Shown one piece after another: positions 17,623 through 27,618 of a stretch of DNA of 64,000 nucleotides. The stretch is taken from assembly GCF_003259935.1 (NCBI RefSeq), contig NZ_QLMH01000005.1, positions 62,001-126,000 on the forward strand, written 5' to 3'. A program made the position numbers and the translations under genes. Under the pieces are notes generated by a model. That model saw only the letters and a list, made by a program, of their open reading frames with translations. It was not told where the DNA came from and ran no database searches. This stretch comes from Paranoxybacillus vitaminiphilus. GTDB lineage: Bacteria; Bacillota; Bacilli; Bacillales; Anoxybacillaceae. Position 1 is the stretch's first letter. Every line of letters starts with the position of its first letter.

Positions 17623-20600
17623 ATGCTGTATTTTAGATCAACTTTTGTTAAAATTGTTGCCGCTTATTTTATATTTGCTGCGACTTTTTTACCTTCGATG
17701 TCTGTTGCAGCGGTAGAGTCAATAGACATTCCAGCATCGCAGCAACCTGAATCAACAGACACAACAGCACCACAGCAATCGGAATCTAGTAACACCATGA
17801 ATTTACAACTTTTACATACTCCTGTTACGACAATCGGCAATCAACAAGATTTAGTCATTAGTACAAGAGTAGAAAATGCCAGCGAGAACACGACTGTTAC
17901 TCTTTTTTATCAAACTTCACCAGAGTTAGAGTGGAAATCAAAACCTTTGGCAAAAGGAAATGATTTCGAATATTCAGGGACGATTTCAGCTAATGAGTAT
18001 GTTGGAAATCAATTATCTTATTATATTGAGGCAGCAGATGGAGAGCAAACAACGTATTACCCAGCTAATAAGGAAGAACCGGTTAAAGTAACGGTACAAG
18101 CTGAAGGAAACGATGATCCGCAGAAAAATCCGAAATTGCTCATTACGGAGATAGTCCCTAACTCATCCAACACAGGAGAAAAAGACGGATACGAGTTTAT
18201 TGAGATTTACAATAATAGCGATCAGCCCGTCTCACTGCAAGATTATCACATTATTTACCGCTATCCCGCGTCTGATAATAAAGCAGATGCTATCTGGAAG
18301 TTTGACGACAATAAGACAATTCCAGCTCAGTCTTCATTGGTTGTATGGATAAAAAATGGATCCAATGAAGAAAAAACAATCGAGGATTTCAACCATATTT
18401 ATAACTCCGCGGTCAGCGAAGACAGGATGACGACGATTCATTCAGATGGCATGACGAATAACGGAGAAAGAACCATTATTATCGCTGATCCATTCAATAA
18501 CGAAATTTCATCAGCTCATTATGTAAAAGAAGATGTGGCAGAAAACAAGGGTATTCAATATAAGGTATTCAATCATCAAGCCCAGCTCGTCAATATCGGT
18601 CTCAGCAACCCTGCAAATCCAGGAAAAATCATTGAAGGGCAAGTGCCTGCTGAACCTGTTCAAGTGAATAATGACGATCAGCCTCCAATTATTACGCATA
18701 CACCAGTAACCGAAGGAAAATGGCAAGAAGATATTAAGATTGAAGCAAATGTAACAGATAATGAAAAAGTCGTTAGTGTTGTCTTATCTTACCATTTTAA
18801 AGAAAATGGCGAATATAAATCTATTCCAATGGAATTAACCAATGCAGAAACAAATACGTATTTAGCCATTATTCCAAAAGAAAGCATTTTGACAAATGAA
18901 GTGTTTTATAAAATTGAAGCATTTGACGGAACACAAACAGCGGAAACGGCAGAACAGAAAATTACGATTGACAGCGGAGCGTTTGATGCGCAAAAATTGC
19001 CACCATTGTTAATTACAGAGCTTGTTCCGGATTCAACGAATGTCAACGGACTTGATGGCTACGAATTTATCGAGATTTATAACAACTCTTCCAAAGATAT
19101 TCATTTAAAAGACTATAAACTTCACTATCGTTATCCAATGGATGGTCCTGAAGCCGATTTAGTATGGGGAGCGGAAAAAGAAGATATCATCCTGCCGGCC
19201 GGAAAAACGATGGTGTTTTGGATTATCAACAAAGGGAATCAAGATAAAACAGTTGCTGATTTTAATGCTCATTATGGAACTCAATTAGTGGAAAACGAAA
19301 GCATTGCGAAAATTTACTCTAACGGCATGTCAAATACGAACCATAACGGTATTGTGATCGCGACGAATACAGGCCATGACGTTGTTGCTGCTTATTATAA
19401 CGATGAACCGAACGTGAAGGATACCGCAGCTGATAAAGGAATTTTATACACGTTTCCAAAAGACGGTTCTCTTAATATGAAGAAATATAGCAGTGCAAAA
19501 GAAAAGGCAACGCCGGGGCAGGTGGCACTGATACAAGTGCCTAATCAACCAGTTGCCATTCCAGAAGATAATGAAGAACCGGCGTTTGAAGACTTAACAA
19601 CGCAAAAGCAAGTATCAGAATATGAAAATATTCAACTATTATTTGACGCAAAAGACAATCAACAAGTAAAAACAGTCCGTCTTTTTTACAAGCATAATGA
19701 AGCGGCTGAATATAAATCTGTTGACTTGATCCAAGATTTTAACGACAGCTTATATCATTATACGATCTACTCCCCGGAATTAATCGGAAAGTCATTTATC
19801 GAATACTACGTGGTGATTTCGGATGGAGCGAATGATGTAACAACGGAAAAACAAATAATTGCTATTACCCAAGAAGAGAAGCAGCAAGGAATCAGACTAA
19901 ACGTGACAGATGAAACGATTTTGAATAAAACGGCAATCATCAAAGCTAGTTCAAATGACGTCGCAAGCACAACGATTGAAATTGATTCAAAAGATGTCAC
20001 TGCCGAAACAAAACCGGCTCTGGAAGATCATGTCTATTTTGCGGTAGATGTGAAAAAAACAAATCTTTATTTTAAAAATGGAATTACAATCGGAGACGAA
20101 GTATTACTTATTTTTGATGATACGATTAATCAATATGTTACGTTAACAGTGCCAATTGATCCGAACCACTTTGAGAAAGGCAAAGGAACGACGATTTCCG
20201 TTCGTTCAGGCACAAAAGTCTCTCCATTTGATCAAGAATCAGAAGAAAACCGCGATGATTTTTACATTAAAAATGCCAGATTAGTATTGAAAGACGGCAC
20301 GGTTCTTTATGATTCCAATTATGCAGATCCTGAAAAAGAAATTTCAGTAGGAGACGGAGTGTCATCACAGGAAACGGTTGATTTTACGTTTACTATTCCT
20401 GATGAAAAGTTCAATGCCAAAGCTTATGTGTGGGATACGACGAAAGCAGCGGAAGGAACGCACATCATCCAAGCCGCTGATGGACAAAACAAGGTAATGG
20501 CTAATGTAAAAGTCGACAATAGCGCACCAATGATAACTTCTTCGGTGGAAGAAGGAAAAGAATATAAAGGGGAGTTTACGATTGATGCAGAGACGAAGGA

Positions 20601-23600
20601 TGAAATCGCGGGAGTAAGTAAAGTGGAAGCAACTTTGGATGGCAAACCAATCCCTCTTCCATTTGTAACGTCATCAGCTGAATTATCAAATGGAAAGCAT
20701 ACATTAACTTTTACAGCAGTGGATCATGTCGGAAATTCTTCATCAAAAACGGTTACATTTTCTACTGTAGAGGAACAACCTTTTAGCCCTGAAGTCATTT
20801 CACCTCAGGATCAAGAAGAAAATGTATCAACATCGCCAAAATTAAAGGTAAAAGTTTCTGATCCTACGAAAGATGACTTACACGTTACTTTCTTTAAAGG
20901 TTATCAATATAAGCCGGGTGAAAAGGACAATTTGTCTATTTACCAAAACAACGTTGACCGTGAACCGCCTAAAGAGATGATTCCTCAAGGCGAGACCGTA
21001 TTAACCGATGAGGAACTAAAAAAATTAGAAAAAGCCGATTCTCAATATGTAACAACGAAATCAACAACCCAATTTCCGTATCAACGTTTCCAAGTGAAAT
21101 TAGATAAAGAAATCGATGCGAATGATGAAATCGAATTAAATTGGGAAGGAAAGTCTCTTTTAGGTCGAAAAGTAACGATGTACGTTTGGAATTACAATAC
21201 AAACAGATGGGAAGCATTGAGCTGGAAAGTAGCCGAAAACAATGAAAACTTTACATTGCAGGGAACGGTGAAAGGTACAGATTATCTAAAAGATCAAACC
21301 GTTCAAGTTATGGTACAGGATGAAATTGCGTCAACGCCTCAATTCGATTACACCTTTGTTTGGATGTCTGATACGCAATATTATTCGGAAAGCTATCCGC
21401 ATATCTTTAAGCGAATGACAGAATGGATTGCGGAAAAACAACAAGAATTAAATATTCAATATGTTTTTCATACGGGTGACTTAGTCGATGAAGCTGAAGA
21501 CGAAATGCAGTGGAACAACGCGCATGAAGCAATGAGTATTCTTGACGAACATAACATTCCATACGGCGTGCTGGCTGGCAATCATGATGTCGGCCATAAA
21601 ACAGGCGATTATAACGAATACAGCAAATACTTTGGTGAAGAACGTTTTAAAGGAAAAGACTATTACGGAGAATCGTATAAAAACAACCGTGGGCATTACG
21701 ATCTTATAAGCGTAAACGGAAATGATTTCATCATGATTTACATGGGCTGGGGAGTCAGTGACGAAGATATTGCTTGGATGAATCAAGTGCTGGCAAAATA
21801 TCCTGACCGAATGGCGATTTTGAATTTCCATGAATACTTGCTTGTCTCAGGAAACCGCAGTCCAATTGGCAATAAAATTTATGAGGAAGTTGTCATCCCG
21901 AATCAAAATGTGATCGCTGTACTTTCCGGACATTATCATGACAGCGAAACATTAGTCGATGAAATCGATGATAACAAAGACGGTACACCAGACCGCAAAG
22001 TATATCAAATGCTTGCTGATTATCAAGGCGGACCTGAAGGCGGACAAGGATTTATGCGGCTGCTTCACGTAAATCCTGTCGAAAACAAAATTTATGTAAA
22101 GACATATTCACCATACTTAAACCGATACAACTATTATGACAGCACAACATACCCTGGAAAAGATGAATTTGTGATTGATATGAACTTGCAGCCTCAAGAA
22201 AAAGTAGTAGCAACAGACAAGTTTGAAGTAAATGTTTTTACAGATGAAAAAATTGGTGAAGTAGCGAAAGTGAAAGACAATGAAACAGCGGAGGTTGCAT
22301 GGAAAAATCTATCATCAGAAAAAGAGTATGGATGGTATGTAATTGTTAGCGATGATTTTAAAGGAAAAGTTCGTTCAAATATTTGGACTTTCACAACAGA
22401 TAAACAGCCAGTTAATTCAGGTGGTGGAAGTGGCGGTGGAGGGTCAAGTAGTCCACCTGTTCCGCCAAGATCCGATGTTGATCATTCTGACGGACAAAGA
22501 AAACCTGTGGATGGAGAAGTCATTTTACCTGAGAATTCAATAGTAGTAACAGAAGAAACAACGAAAGATGGAAAGAAAAAAGTCACTTCAACGATTGCGA
22601 AATCAACAGTTGAAAATCTGATTGCCAATGAGACACCATTTGAGATGCTAACGATCATGTTAAAACCAGAAAAAAGTGGAGAGTTGGCAGAGATTGTGTT
22701 GCCATCCGATGTCATTGAACTTTTGCACAAGAAGAATGAAAAATCCGTTGTTCAAGTCGAGACAGGAAAGGGAACATACAGCTTACCTGTACAAGAGTTG
22801 AATCTTCCACAATTGGCTGAACAACTTCATACATCGATAGGTGAGATTCAGATTACTATTCAAATTAATAAAGCCTCTGATGAAGAAGGGGTGTTAAAAA
22901 ATAATCAACTAACAGCAGTATCAGATATTGTTGATTTTGCTGTGGTTGCTTCAGCCAATAACAAAGCAGTTGAACTGAATCAATTTATGCAATCCATTAA
23001 ACGATCTATTAAGCTCCGAAGCGAAGTAAATGTTAATCGGGCGACCGTCGTAAGATTGAACAATGATGGAACCTTTACGGCTCTACCAACTTACTTTGAC
23101 GACAACCAAGCTATTTTTCGAAGTATGACAAACAGTAAATACACCGTCGTAGAGCATGATCAAACATTCTCAGATCTTGAAGGTCTTTGGAATAAAGAGG
23201 ATGTCGAAAGTCTGGCGTCTAAGTTCATCATTCACGGCCGCAAAGACGGTACGTATGGTCCTTTTGAGGATACAAAACGTATTCATTTAGCGGTCTTGTT
23301 GGCTCGCAGCCTTGGATTAGCGACAGTAAAAGAATATGATGGCCGCTTCACTGATGTTAAGGGAGACGAATGGTTCGTAGAAGAGCTAATGGCTGCGGTT
23401 GAAGCAGGAATTATTAAAGGAAAAGATGATGGCCGTTTTGCTCCTTATGAATCAGTCACCCGTGAACAAGCTGCTGCGATGATTTCTAGGGCTATGCAGT
23501 ATGTTGGTTATGACCAACAAAAGCTTGATACGGAAAAATCAATCACAAACTATAAAGATTCAGATGCTATAGGGATTTGGGCTCACGATGATGTTGAGTT

Positions 23601-23730
23601 ATTGTTACAGGCTAATATCATGAAGGGACGCGAGACAGGTCATTTTGCACCGCGAGACCCTGCGAATCGTTCACATATCGCTGCCATTTTGCACCGTTTC
23701 TTAGTGTTTATTGAGTATATGAATGATTAA
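17623..23730 (+). CDS. Giant SLH surface protein with lamin-tail and metallophosphoesterase domains
   Basis: The start is ATG 17623 (AAAGGAGG 11 bases upstream; signal peptide MLYFRSTFVKIVAAYFIFAA). The 2035-residue protein contains two lamin-tail domains (about 172-340 and 459-640; both have GYEFIEIYNNS), Ig-like/unknown segments, and a calcineurin-like phosphoesterase at about 1241-1480 (WMSDTQYY, FHTGDLVDE, LAGNHDVGH, LSGHYHDSE). A GGGSGGGGSSS linker lies near 1600, then a beta-rich region and three C-terminal SLH repeats (about 1850-2035). It is most likely a wall-anchored phosphodiesterase or nuclease-like enzyme; lamin-tail domains often accompany extracellular nucleases and phosphoesterases. 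It is monocistronic and bracketed by duplicated terminators. Confidence 0.9.
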   Translation: MLYFRSTFVKIVAAYFIFAATFLPSMSVAAVESIDIPASQQPESTDTTAPQQSESSNTMNLQLLHTPVTTIGNQQDLVISTRVENASENTTVTLFYQTSPELEWKSKPLAKGNDFEYSGTISANEYVGNQLSYYIEAADGEQTTYYPANKEEPVKVTVQAEGNDDPQKNPKLLITEIVPNSSNTGEKDGYEFIEIYNNSDQPVSLQDYHIIYRYPASDNKADAIWKFDDNKTIPAQSSLVVWIKNGSNEEKTIEDFNHIYNSAVSEDRMTTIHSDGMTNNGERTIIIADPFNNEISSAHYVKEDVAENKGIQYKVFNHQAQLVNIGLSNPANPGKIIEGQVPAEPVQVNNDDQPPIITHTPVTEGKWQEDIKIEANVTDNEKVVSVVLSYHFKENGEYKSIPMELTNAETNTYLAIIPKESILTNEVFYKIEAFDGTQTAETAEQKITIDSGAFDAQKLPPLLITELVPDSTNVNGLDGYEFIEIYNNSSKDIHLKDYKLHYRYPMDGPEADLVWGAEKEDIILPAGKTMVFWIINKGNQDKTVADFNAHYGTQLVENESIAKIYSNGMSNTNHNGIVIATNTGHDVVAAYYNDEPNVKDTAADKGILYTFPKDGSLNMKKYSSAKEKATPGQVALIQVPNQPVAIPEDNEEPAFEDLTTQKQVSEYENIQLLFDAKDNQQVKTVRLFYKHNEAAEYKSVDLIQDFNDSLYHYTIYSPELIGKSFIEYYVVISDGANDVTTEKQIIAITQEEKQQGIRLNVTDETILNKTAIIKASSNDVASTTIEIDSKDVTAETKPALEDHVYFAVDVKKTNLYFKNGITIGDEVLLIFDDTINQYVTLTVPIDPNHFEKGKGTTISVRSGTKVSPFDQESEENRDDFYIKNARLVLKDGTVLYDSNYADPEKEISVGDGVSSQETVDFTFTIPDEKFNAKAYVWDTTKAAEGTHIIQAADGQNKVMANVKVDNSAPMITSSVEEGKEYKGEFTIDAETKDEIAGVSKVEATLDGKPIPLPFVTSSAELSNGKHTLTFTAVDHVGNSSSKTVTFSTVEEQPFSPEVISPQDQEENVSTSPKLKVKVSDPTKDDLHVTFFKGYQYKPGEKDNLSIYQNNVDREPPKEMIPQGETVLTDEELKKLEKADSQYVTTKSTTQFPYQRFQVKLDKEIDANDEIELNWEGKSLLGRKVTMYVWNYNTNRWEALSWKVAENNENFTLQGTVKGTDYLKDQTVQVMVQDEIASTPQFDYTFVWMSDTQYYSESYPHIFKRMTEWIAEKQQELNIQYVFHTGDLVDEAEDEMQWNNAHEAMSILDEHNIPYGVLAGNHDVGHKTGDYNEYSKYFGEERFKGKDYYGESYKNNRGHYDLISVNGNDFIMIYMGWGVSDEDIAWMNQVLAKYPDRMAILNFHEYLLVSGNRSPIGNKIYEEVVIPNQNVIAVLSGHYHDSETLVDEIDDNKDGTPDRKVYQMLADYQGGPEGGQGFMRLLHVNPVENKIYVKTYSPYLNRYNYYDSTTYPGKDEFVIDMNLQPQEKVVATDKFEVNVFTDEKIGEVAKVKDNETAEVAWKNLSSEKEYGWYVIVSDDFKGKVRSNIWTFTTDKQPVNSGGGSGGGGSSSPPVPPRSDVDHSDGQRKPVDGEVILPENSIVVTEETTKDGKKKVTSTIAKSTVENLIANETPFEMLTIMLKPEKSGELAEIVLPSDVIELLHKKNEKSVVQVETGKGTYSLPVQELNLPQLAEQLHTSIGEIQITIQINKASDEEGVLKNNQLTAVSDIVDFAVVASANNKAVELNQFMQSIKRSIKLRSEVNVNRATVVRLNNDGTFTALPTYFDDNQAIFRSMTNSKYTVVEHDQTFSDLEGLWNKEDVESLASKFIIHGRKDGTYGPFEDTKRIHLAVLLARSLGLATVKEYDGRFTDVKGDEWFVEELMAAVEAGIIKGKDDGRFAPYESVTREQAAAMISRAMQYVGYDQQKLDTEKSITNYKDSDAIGIWAHDDVELLLQANIMKGRETGHFAPRDPANRSHIAAILHRFLVFIEYMND

Positions 23731-23785
23731 CAGTCCAACGAGAGGGATACCACGATTCATGCTTGGCCGCGCCCCTGATTTTTAG

Positions 23786-23843
23786 GATGAGCCTCTCCTG
23801 CCTATACTCTGTTTAGAGGCGGGAGACTTGTCGATGAACATGT
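23786..23843 (-). repeat. Dispersed hairpin repeat, copy C (minus orientation)
   Basis: The reverse complement reads TTAACATGTTCATCGACAAG, then tctcccgcctctaaac, then ggcaggagaggctcatc. It abuts the second duplicated terminator directly. Confidence 0.6.
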
Positions 23844-23893
23844 TAAAAAAGAAGGAGAGCTCGTCACTGTAAGAAGTGAACGGCTCTCCTTTT
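23844..23893 (+). terminator. Duplicated terminator, copy 2
   Basis: GAAGGAGAGCTCGTCACTGT and the following bases to CTCTCCTTTT repeat the terminator at 17308. It ends the giant SLH gene transcript, about 120 bases past its stop. Confidence 0.75.
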
Positions 23894-24020
23894 AGAATGG
23901 GAAATAGACAAATGTCAGAATTTTAATAGCAGCTGCATAAGCAGGTTGGGCGGTTGACCACTTTCCGGTGAAGGGAGGTTAAGCTTAATCGCTCCATTCA
24001 GTCTAGTGATGATAGGGGTA

Positions 24021-24452
24021 CTAACGTTGATTGTCTTCTTGCTTTTCAATGGGGAGAATGTAACCTTTTAATTCATTGACAAGGTGATGAATGCAATCAT
24101 TTCCTCGAAACTTATCATCCTCAGCAAGGTAAACTGTAAAATCTTCTGCTTCTTTATTGGTCATCGTGAATTCATATCTATTCAAATCAAGAAATGTTAC
24201 GAATACGGCTAAAGCCGTTCGCTTATTGCCGTTGTGAAAAATATGCCCCGTAGCGATGGAATGGTAATAGCAACATGCCTTTTCAATGATCGAAGGGAAC
24301 TGTTCCTCCCCAAACAATTTTGTTTTCGGTCTTTCCAGCATCCATTCAAATTTATCGGGGAATTTGATCCCCGCTTGTTCTGCGTCATCATACATTTCCA
24401 TTATCGTGTAATGTAAGAATATGATTTCTTCGGCTGTTAGATAATAAACCAT
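24021..24452 (-). CDS. doc: Doc-family (Fic fold) toxin
   Basis: The 143-residue protein matches Doc (death on curing), which phosphorylates EF-Tu. The signature HIFHNGNKRTALAVFVTFLD (HXFX2GNKR) is intact near residues 71-90, and YYLTAEEIIFLHYTIME at the N-terminus is typical. It lies 20 bases downstream of an AbrB/MazE-type antitoxin gene on the same strand, forming a type II toxin-antitoxin operon. Doc is classically paired with Phd; the AbrB-fold partner is a recognised but less common combination. Confidence 0.88.
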   Translation of the reverse strand: MVYYLTAEEIIFLHYTIMEMYDDAEQAGIKFPDKFEWMLERPKTKLFGEEQFPSIIEKACCYYHSIATGHIFHNGNKRTALAVFVTFLDLNRYEFTMTNKEAEDFTVYLAEDDKFRGNDCIHHLVNELKGYILPIEKQEDNQR

Positions 24453-24472
24453 GTTTTACCCTGATTACTCCT

Positions 24473-24754
24473 TCATCTATCTTTTAAGTTTCGAAGCGCT
24501 TCGTCATATTTGGAGATCGCGCGGTTCATTGCCATTAATACTTCTGGCCGGACTCCTTTTGGAATTCGGTTTGCGCGTTTCATCACAATTTCACCTCGTT
24601 CTTCATTGTAGGATATTTCGATTTCATCGCCTCTATTTAGGTTTAACATAGTGGCTAAATCTTTCGGTAGATTAACGGACAAACTATTCCCAACTTGACT
24701 AATTCGACGTGTGTACGTTTTTTCATAGTTGCTTCCCAACATTTCCATGCTCAT
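24473..24754 (-). CDS. AbrB/MazE-fold antitoxin
   Basis: The product has about 93 residues. The DNA-binding swapped-hairpin domain is visible as RRISQVGNSLSVNLPKDLAT followed by LNRGDEIEISY. The C-terminal tail (ALRNLKDR end) should wrap the toxin. ATG 24754 is chosen since AAAGGAGA lies 10 bases upstream; the frame extends to 24781 without a ribosome site. It precedes the Doc toxin gene and is expected to autorepress the operon. Confidence 0.85.
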   Translation of the reverse strand: MSMEMLGSNYEKTYTRRISQVGNSLSVNLPKDLATMLNLNRGDEIEISYNEERGEIVMKRANRIPKGVRPEVLMAMNRAISKYDEALRNLKDR

Positions 24755-24817
24755 TTTTTTACCATCTCCTTTCCATAACATTTACAAAAAAGGATGTTTT
24801 TATCTTTTCTTTATTAA

Positions 24818-24845
24818 TATAATTATTACTGTATAAACAATTATA
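24818..24845 (-). promoter_or_regulatory. Possible operator of the AbrB-Doc operon
   Basis: The inverted repeat TATAATT, 14 bases, AATTATA lies about 65-90 bases upstream of the antitoxin start in an AT-rich promoter region. It fits antitoxin binding, but AT-rich palindromes occur by chance. Confidence 0.35.
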
Positions 24846-24905
24846 ACAACGATTCTTCAAAAAGCAATACGGAATAATAAAAAGGGCTTTTCTCCAAACA
24901 AAAAC

Positions 24906-25094
24906 TCATATTTCATATGTTCCGGCATACGTTTTGATGTCAAAGGCGCCAAATGCGGCATGTACTTGTCTTTCGCGTTGGTCGGATTCGAGTTCTTCTC
25001 TCAATATCTCGAGAGCCCGTTCGATCAATGCCGAACTTTTCTGTTTTGTATCTGCTTGATCGGAGTAAGCAGCCCATTCATGTCGTTCATTCAC
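24906..25094 (-). pseudogene. C-terminal remnant of an unrecognised gene
   Basis: The minus frame ends SSALIERALEILREELESDQ then RERQVHAAFGAFDIKTYAG. The open frame continues upstream past GTG 25094 to about 25221 (TWINTIPKFYFRPKIREFL) without a Met or ribosome site. This suggests a 5'-truncated gene rather than a 62-residue protein. No family is recognised. Confidence 0.35.
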
Positions 25095-25221
25095 ACTAAG
25101 AGGATGTTTGAATTTTGTAATGGTTCCTCTATTACGAAGAAATTCTCTTATTTTTGGGCGGAAGTAGAATTTTGGAATGGTGTTGATCCATGTTTTGATT
25201 CGGCGTTTTAATGATATTTGT

Positions 25222-25455
25222 TAGGATGTTTTACGGTTTTAGAGGGATAAGTGCTTGCCCTCTATCATAGTGACAATGCGTGGAGTTGTTACTTTTTAGG
25301 AAAATTTTATAAAAAAGAGATCGTCGTTTATATTCGAGCGGCTGTGATGATAGCTGTCTGCAAGTGATTTGGCAAGTTCATATGTGGAGAGTATCACTTT
25401 GTCTAGCGATGAAAATATAAAAGGGAGCAGCTGGGCTAAACAACGCGAGATTGAG
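25222..25455. other. Intergenic stretch without recognisable content
   Basis: Between the remnant and the palindrome at 25456 no gene, terminator or promoter could be supported. Confidence 0.4.
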
Positions 25456-25563
25456 AAGAGACTGTCTCATAAGGGTCTGACCTCACGCCTGGTTCATTTA
25501 TCACAACATATGATGTATATATTGTGCTGTGAGGTCTGACCCTTGGCTTTTGAGACAGCTTCG
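25456..25563 (-). repeat. Nested palindromic repeat, copy R1
   Basis: The outer arms are GACTGTCTCATAAG and CTTTTGAGACAG. The inner arms are GGGTCTGACCTCACG and GTGAGGTCTGACCC, around an AT-rich core (gatgtatatattgtg). It starts three bases past the stop of the SLH/DUF5050 gene and probably acts as its terminator. Confidence 0.75.
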
Positions 25564-25566
25564 TTT

Positions 25567-27462
25567 TTACTGCTTCAGTTTGGCAACAATGAGTAAATCA
25601 ACGGGATCGGTTTCATCCACTGGCGGCATTGCTATTAAAGAAAAGCTTTCGGTTTCATAATTTTGTGAAGCTGCTTCAGCGATGCATGTCTTCATTGTTT
25701 CCATGATTGCATTTTCATCAATGCTCGAATCATAGCTTTGTAATATGTCGATCGCTAACTTTAGCGTTTCTTCTGAAGTATCATACATGTTTAACCAAAC
25801 TTCTGAAGTTTCTTCAACATAGGCAACATTGATGGCTTGTTGACCGTTTAATAAAATTTCAGGGTACCCCTCTTTAACGACCACTTCATACGGTTCAGAA
25901 ACAATGCTTTTTAATCTTTCAACGAGCGGATTGGGTGTAGTAATTTCAGGTTTTATATATTGATGAAGCACAAGATTTTTCACTGATAATGTTGTTAAAT
26001 CTATGATTTTATATTCTCCATGATCGGTGAGAAGATACATATGGTTTTTCCATATTCCATAGATGTGAATATCGCTATCAAAAGAAGCTAACTTCTGCTC
26101 TTTCTTTCCATCTGGGCTGTTTTTATACAATGTCGGCGTTTCATGGTACCACCCTTTTACATAATAGACCGTTCCGTCTTTTACATAAATATCGGAGTTT
26201 GGGTTGACATCTGCGACAATTAGCTGCTTATTGGATCCGTCCAACTTCATTCGATATAGTGGGAAGTCCCCGGTGTCGCTCCGTTCAACAAAGTACACCC
26301 ATCCATCATCAATCATAAATTGAACACCATGAATTCCGAATGACGTTTTTTTGCCGCTGGATATATTTATTTTTGTTAGCCATCCATCGGCATATTCCTC
26401 GTGAAACCATAGTTCGCCATTGGCATATGTTAAATCCAGATTTGGTTTATTATGCACTTTCGTCAGCTTCGTTCCATCGTGTTTGACTTTATAAATGGCG
26501 CCTTCATACGGATGATTTGAACTTACAGAAAAGTAAATCCAGTCTTCTGTAATGATTACATCAGAAAGATAGATCGGATCCATTTTTTCAGGAATATTCT
26601 TTGCTTCCACAATTGTTTTCAACCCGGTTCCGTCAGAGTTGACAGAAACAATTTTATTATCAAATGTGTTAATGTAAAACTTACCGTTCCATACAGCAAG
26701 CGATCCCGTCGGAAGAGGAATGATTTGATGATCACTACCATCTAAGTTCATGGAACACATTTTCGTTTCGTCCCATTCATTATCACACCATGTGTAAAGT
26801 CGATCGTTATATTCGATCACTTCTGATAAATGTACCGCTTTTGAATGATCTTCGGTTGATGATTCGCGGAATTCCGGGTTTAAAGCCCGTGCCAAAAATA
26901 GTGAGAATTGCAGTCGTGTTGTTGGATTTTCCGGTTTGAATGTGTTATCAGGATACCCTGTTGTGATTCCTGAAGATGCCAGCTGATCAATAAACGTCTT
27001 AGCCCAATGCTTAGAAGAAACATCTTTAAAATTTCTGCTTTCTCCCTTTGGCAGCTGGAATGCGTTTGCTAACATCTTTGCCATTTGTGCACGGGTTAGG
27101 GTTCCGTGCGGATTAAACGCTGTGGAATTAGCAATAATCCCTTTTTCGACAGCGACAGCAATATAACCGTACGCCTCTGTCCCTTTTTCTACATCTTTAA
27201 CATTCGGTGCTTTTACGTTCGTTGTATCCCAATTTAAAGCACGTCCAAGCATAGTAATCGCCTGAATGCGTTTTACCGGCTGGTTCGGCCGAAAACTTCC
27301 ATCGGGAAAACCATTAATGACTCCCCGTTCAATCAAATATTGAATTTCTTCCCAAGAGTCATGAGAGGGAGTAATGTCTGTAAACGAAGTTTTTGCATAT
27401 GCCTGAATATGAAATAGTGGAATGAAGAAGAGCAAAACGACAAATCCGATAAGCTTTTTCAT
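25567..27462 (-). CDS. SLH surface protein with DUF5050-type beta-propeller
   Basis: The 631-residue exported protein has a signal peptide (MKKLIGFVVLLFFIPLFHIQ, cleavage after AYA). Three SLH repeats cover about 28-200 (VINGFPDGSFRPNQPVKRIQ; ITTGYPDNTFKPENPTTRLQ). A repeated beta-propeller follows at about 210-480, with DUF5050-like blades (CSMNLDGSDHQIIPLP, SVNSDGTGLKTIV, YRMKLDGSNKQLIV). The C-terminal 130 residues are unrecognised. The start is ATG 27462. Its promoter region carries a CATTACA-N4-CATTACA site overlapping the predicted -35 (see 27520), which suggests control by the SARP-like regulator encoded at 27835. Confidence 0.88.
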   Translation of the reverse strand: MKKLIGFVVLLFFIPLFHIQAYAKTSFTDITPSHDSWEEIQYLIERGVINGFPDGSFRPNQPVKRIQAITMLGRALNWDTTNVKAPNVKDVEKGTEAYGYIAVAVEKGIIANSTAFNPHGTLTRAQMAKMLANAFQLPKGESRNFKDVSSKHWAKTFIDQLASSGITTGYPDNTFKPENPTTRLQFSLFLARALNPEFRESSTEDHSKAVHLSEVIEYNDRLYTWCDNEWDETKMCSMNLDGSDHQIIPLPTGSLAVWNGKFYINTFDNKIVSVNSDGTGLKTIVEAKNIPEKMDPIYLSDVIITEDWIYFSVSSNHPYEGAIYKVKHDGTKLTKVHNKPNLDLTYANGELWFHEEYADGWLTKINISSGKKTSFGIHGVQFMIDDGWVYFVERSDTGDFPLYRMKLDGSNKQLIVADVNPNSDIYVKDGTVYYVKGWYHETPTLYKNSPDGKKEQKLASFDSDIHIYGIWKNHMYLLTDHGEYKIIDLTTLSVKNLVLHQYIKPEITTPNPLVERLKSIVSEPYEVVVKEGYPEILLNGQQAINVAYVEETSEVWLNMYDTSEETLKLAIDILQSYDSSIDENAIMETMKTCIAEAASQNYETESFSLIAMPPVDETDPVDLLIVAKLKQ

Positions 27463-27519
27463 TCGTTGTCCCCCAATCTCTAAAAGAATTTTGTTACGTT
27501 ATAAAGATACGATTTGGTG

Positions 27520-27537
27520 CATTACAAAGTCATTACA
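27520..27537 (-). promoter_or_regulatory. SARP-type heptamer direct repeat, site 1
   Basis: CATTACA (27520-27526), AAGT, CATTACA (27531-27537) are heptamers with 11-bp spacing, the classical SARP binding geometry. For the minus-strand SLH gene a -10 (TATAAC at 27503-27498) lies 16 bases away, so the site covers the -35 region. Confidence 0.55.
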
Positions 27538-27618
27538 ATGAAATACGCGTCTGTGATGGGTGGTTTTGACGAATGTTGCATTCAACGAACTATGCGTATT
27601 TCGTACAGAAATTCTCTT

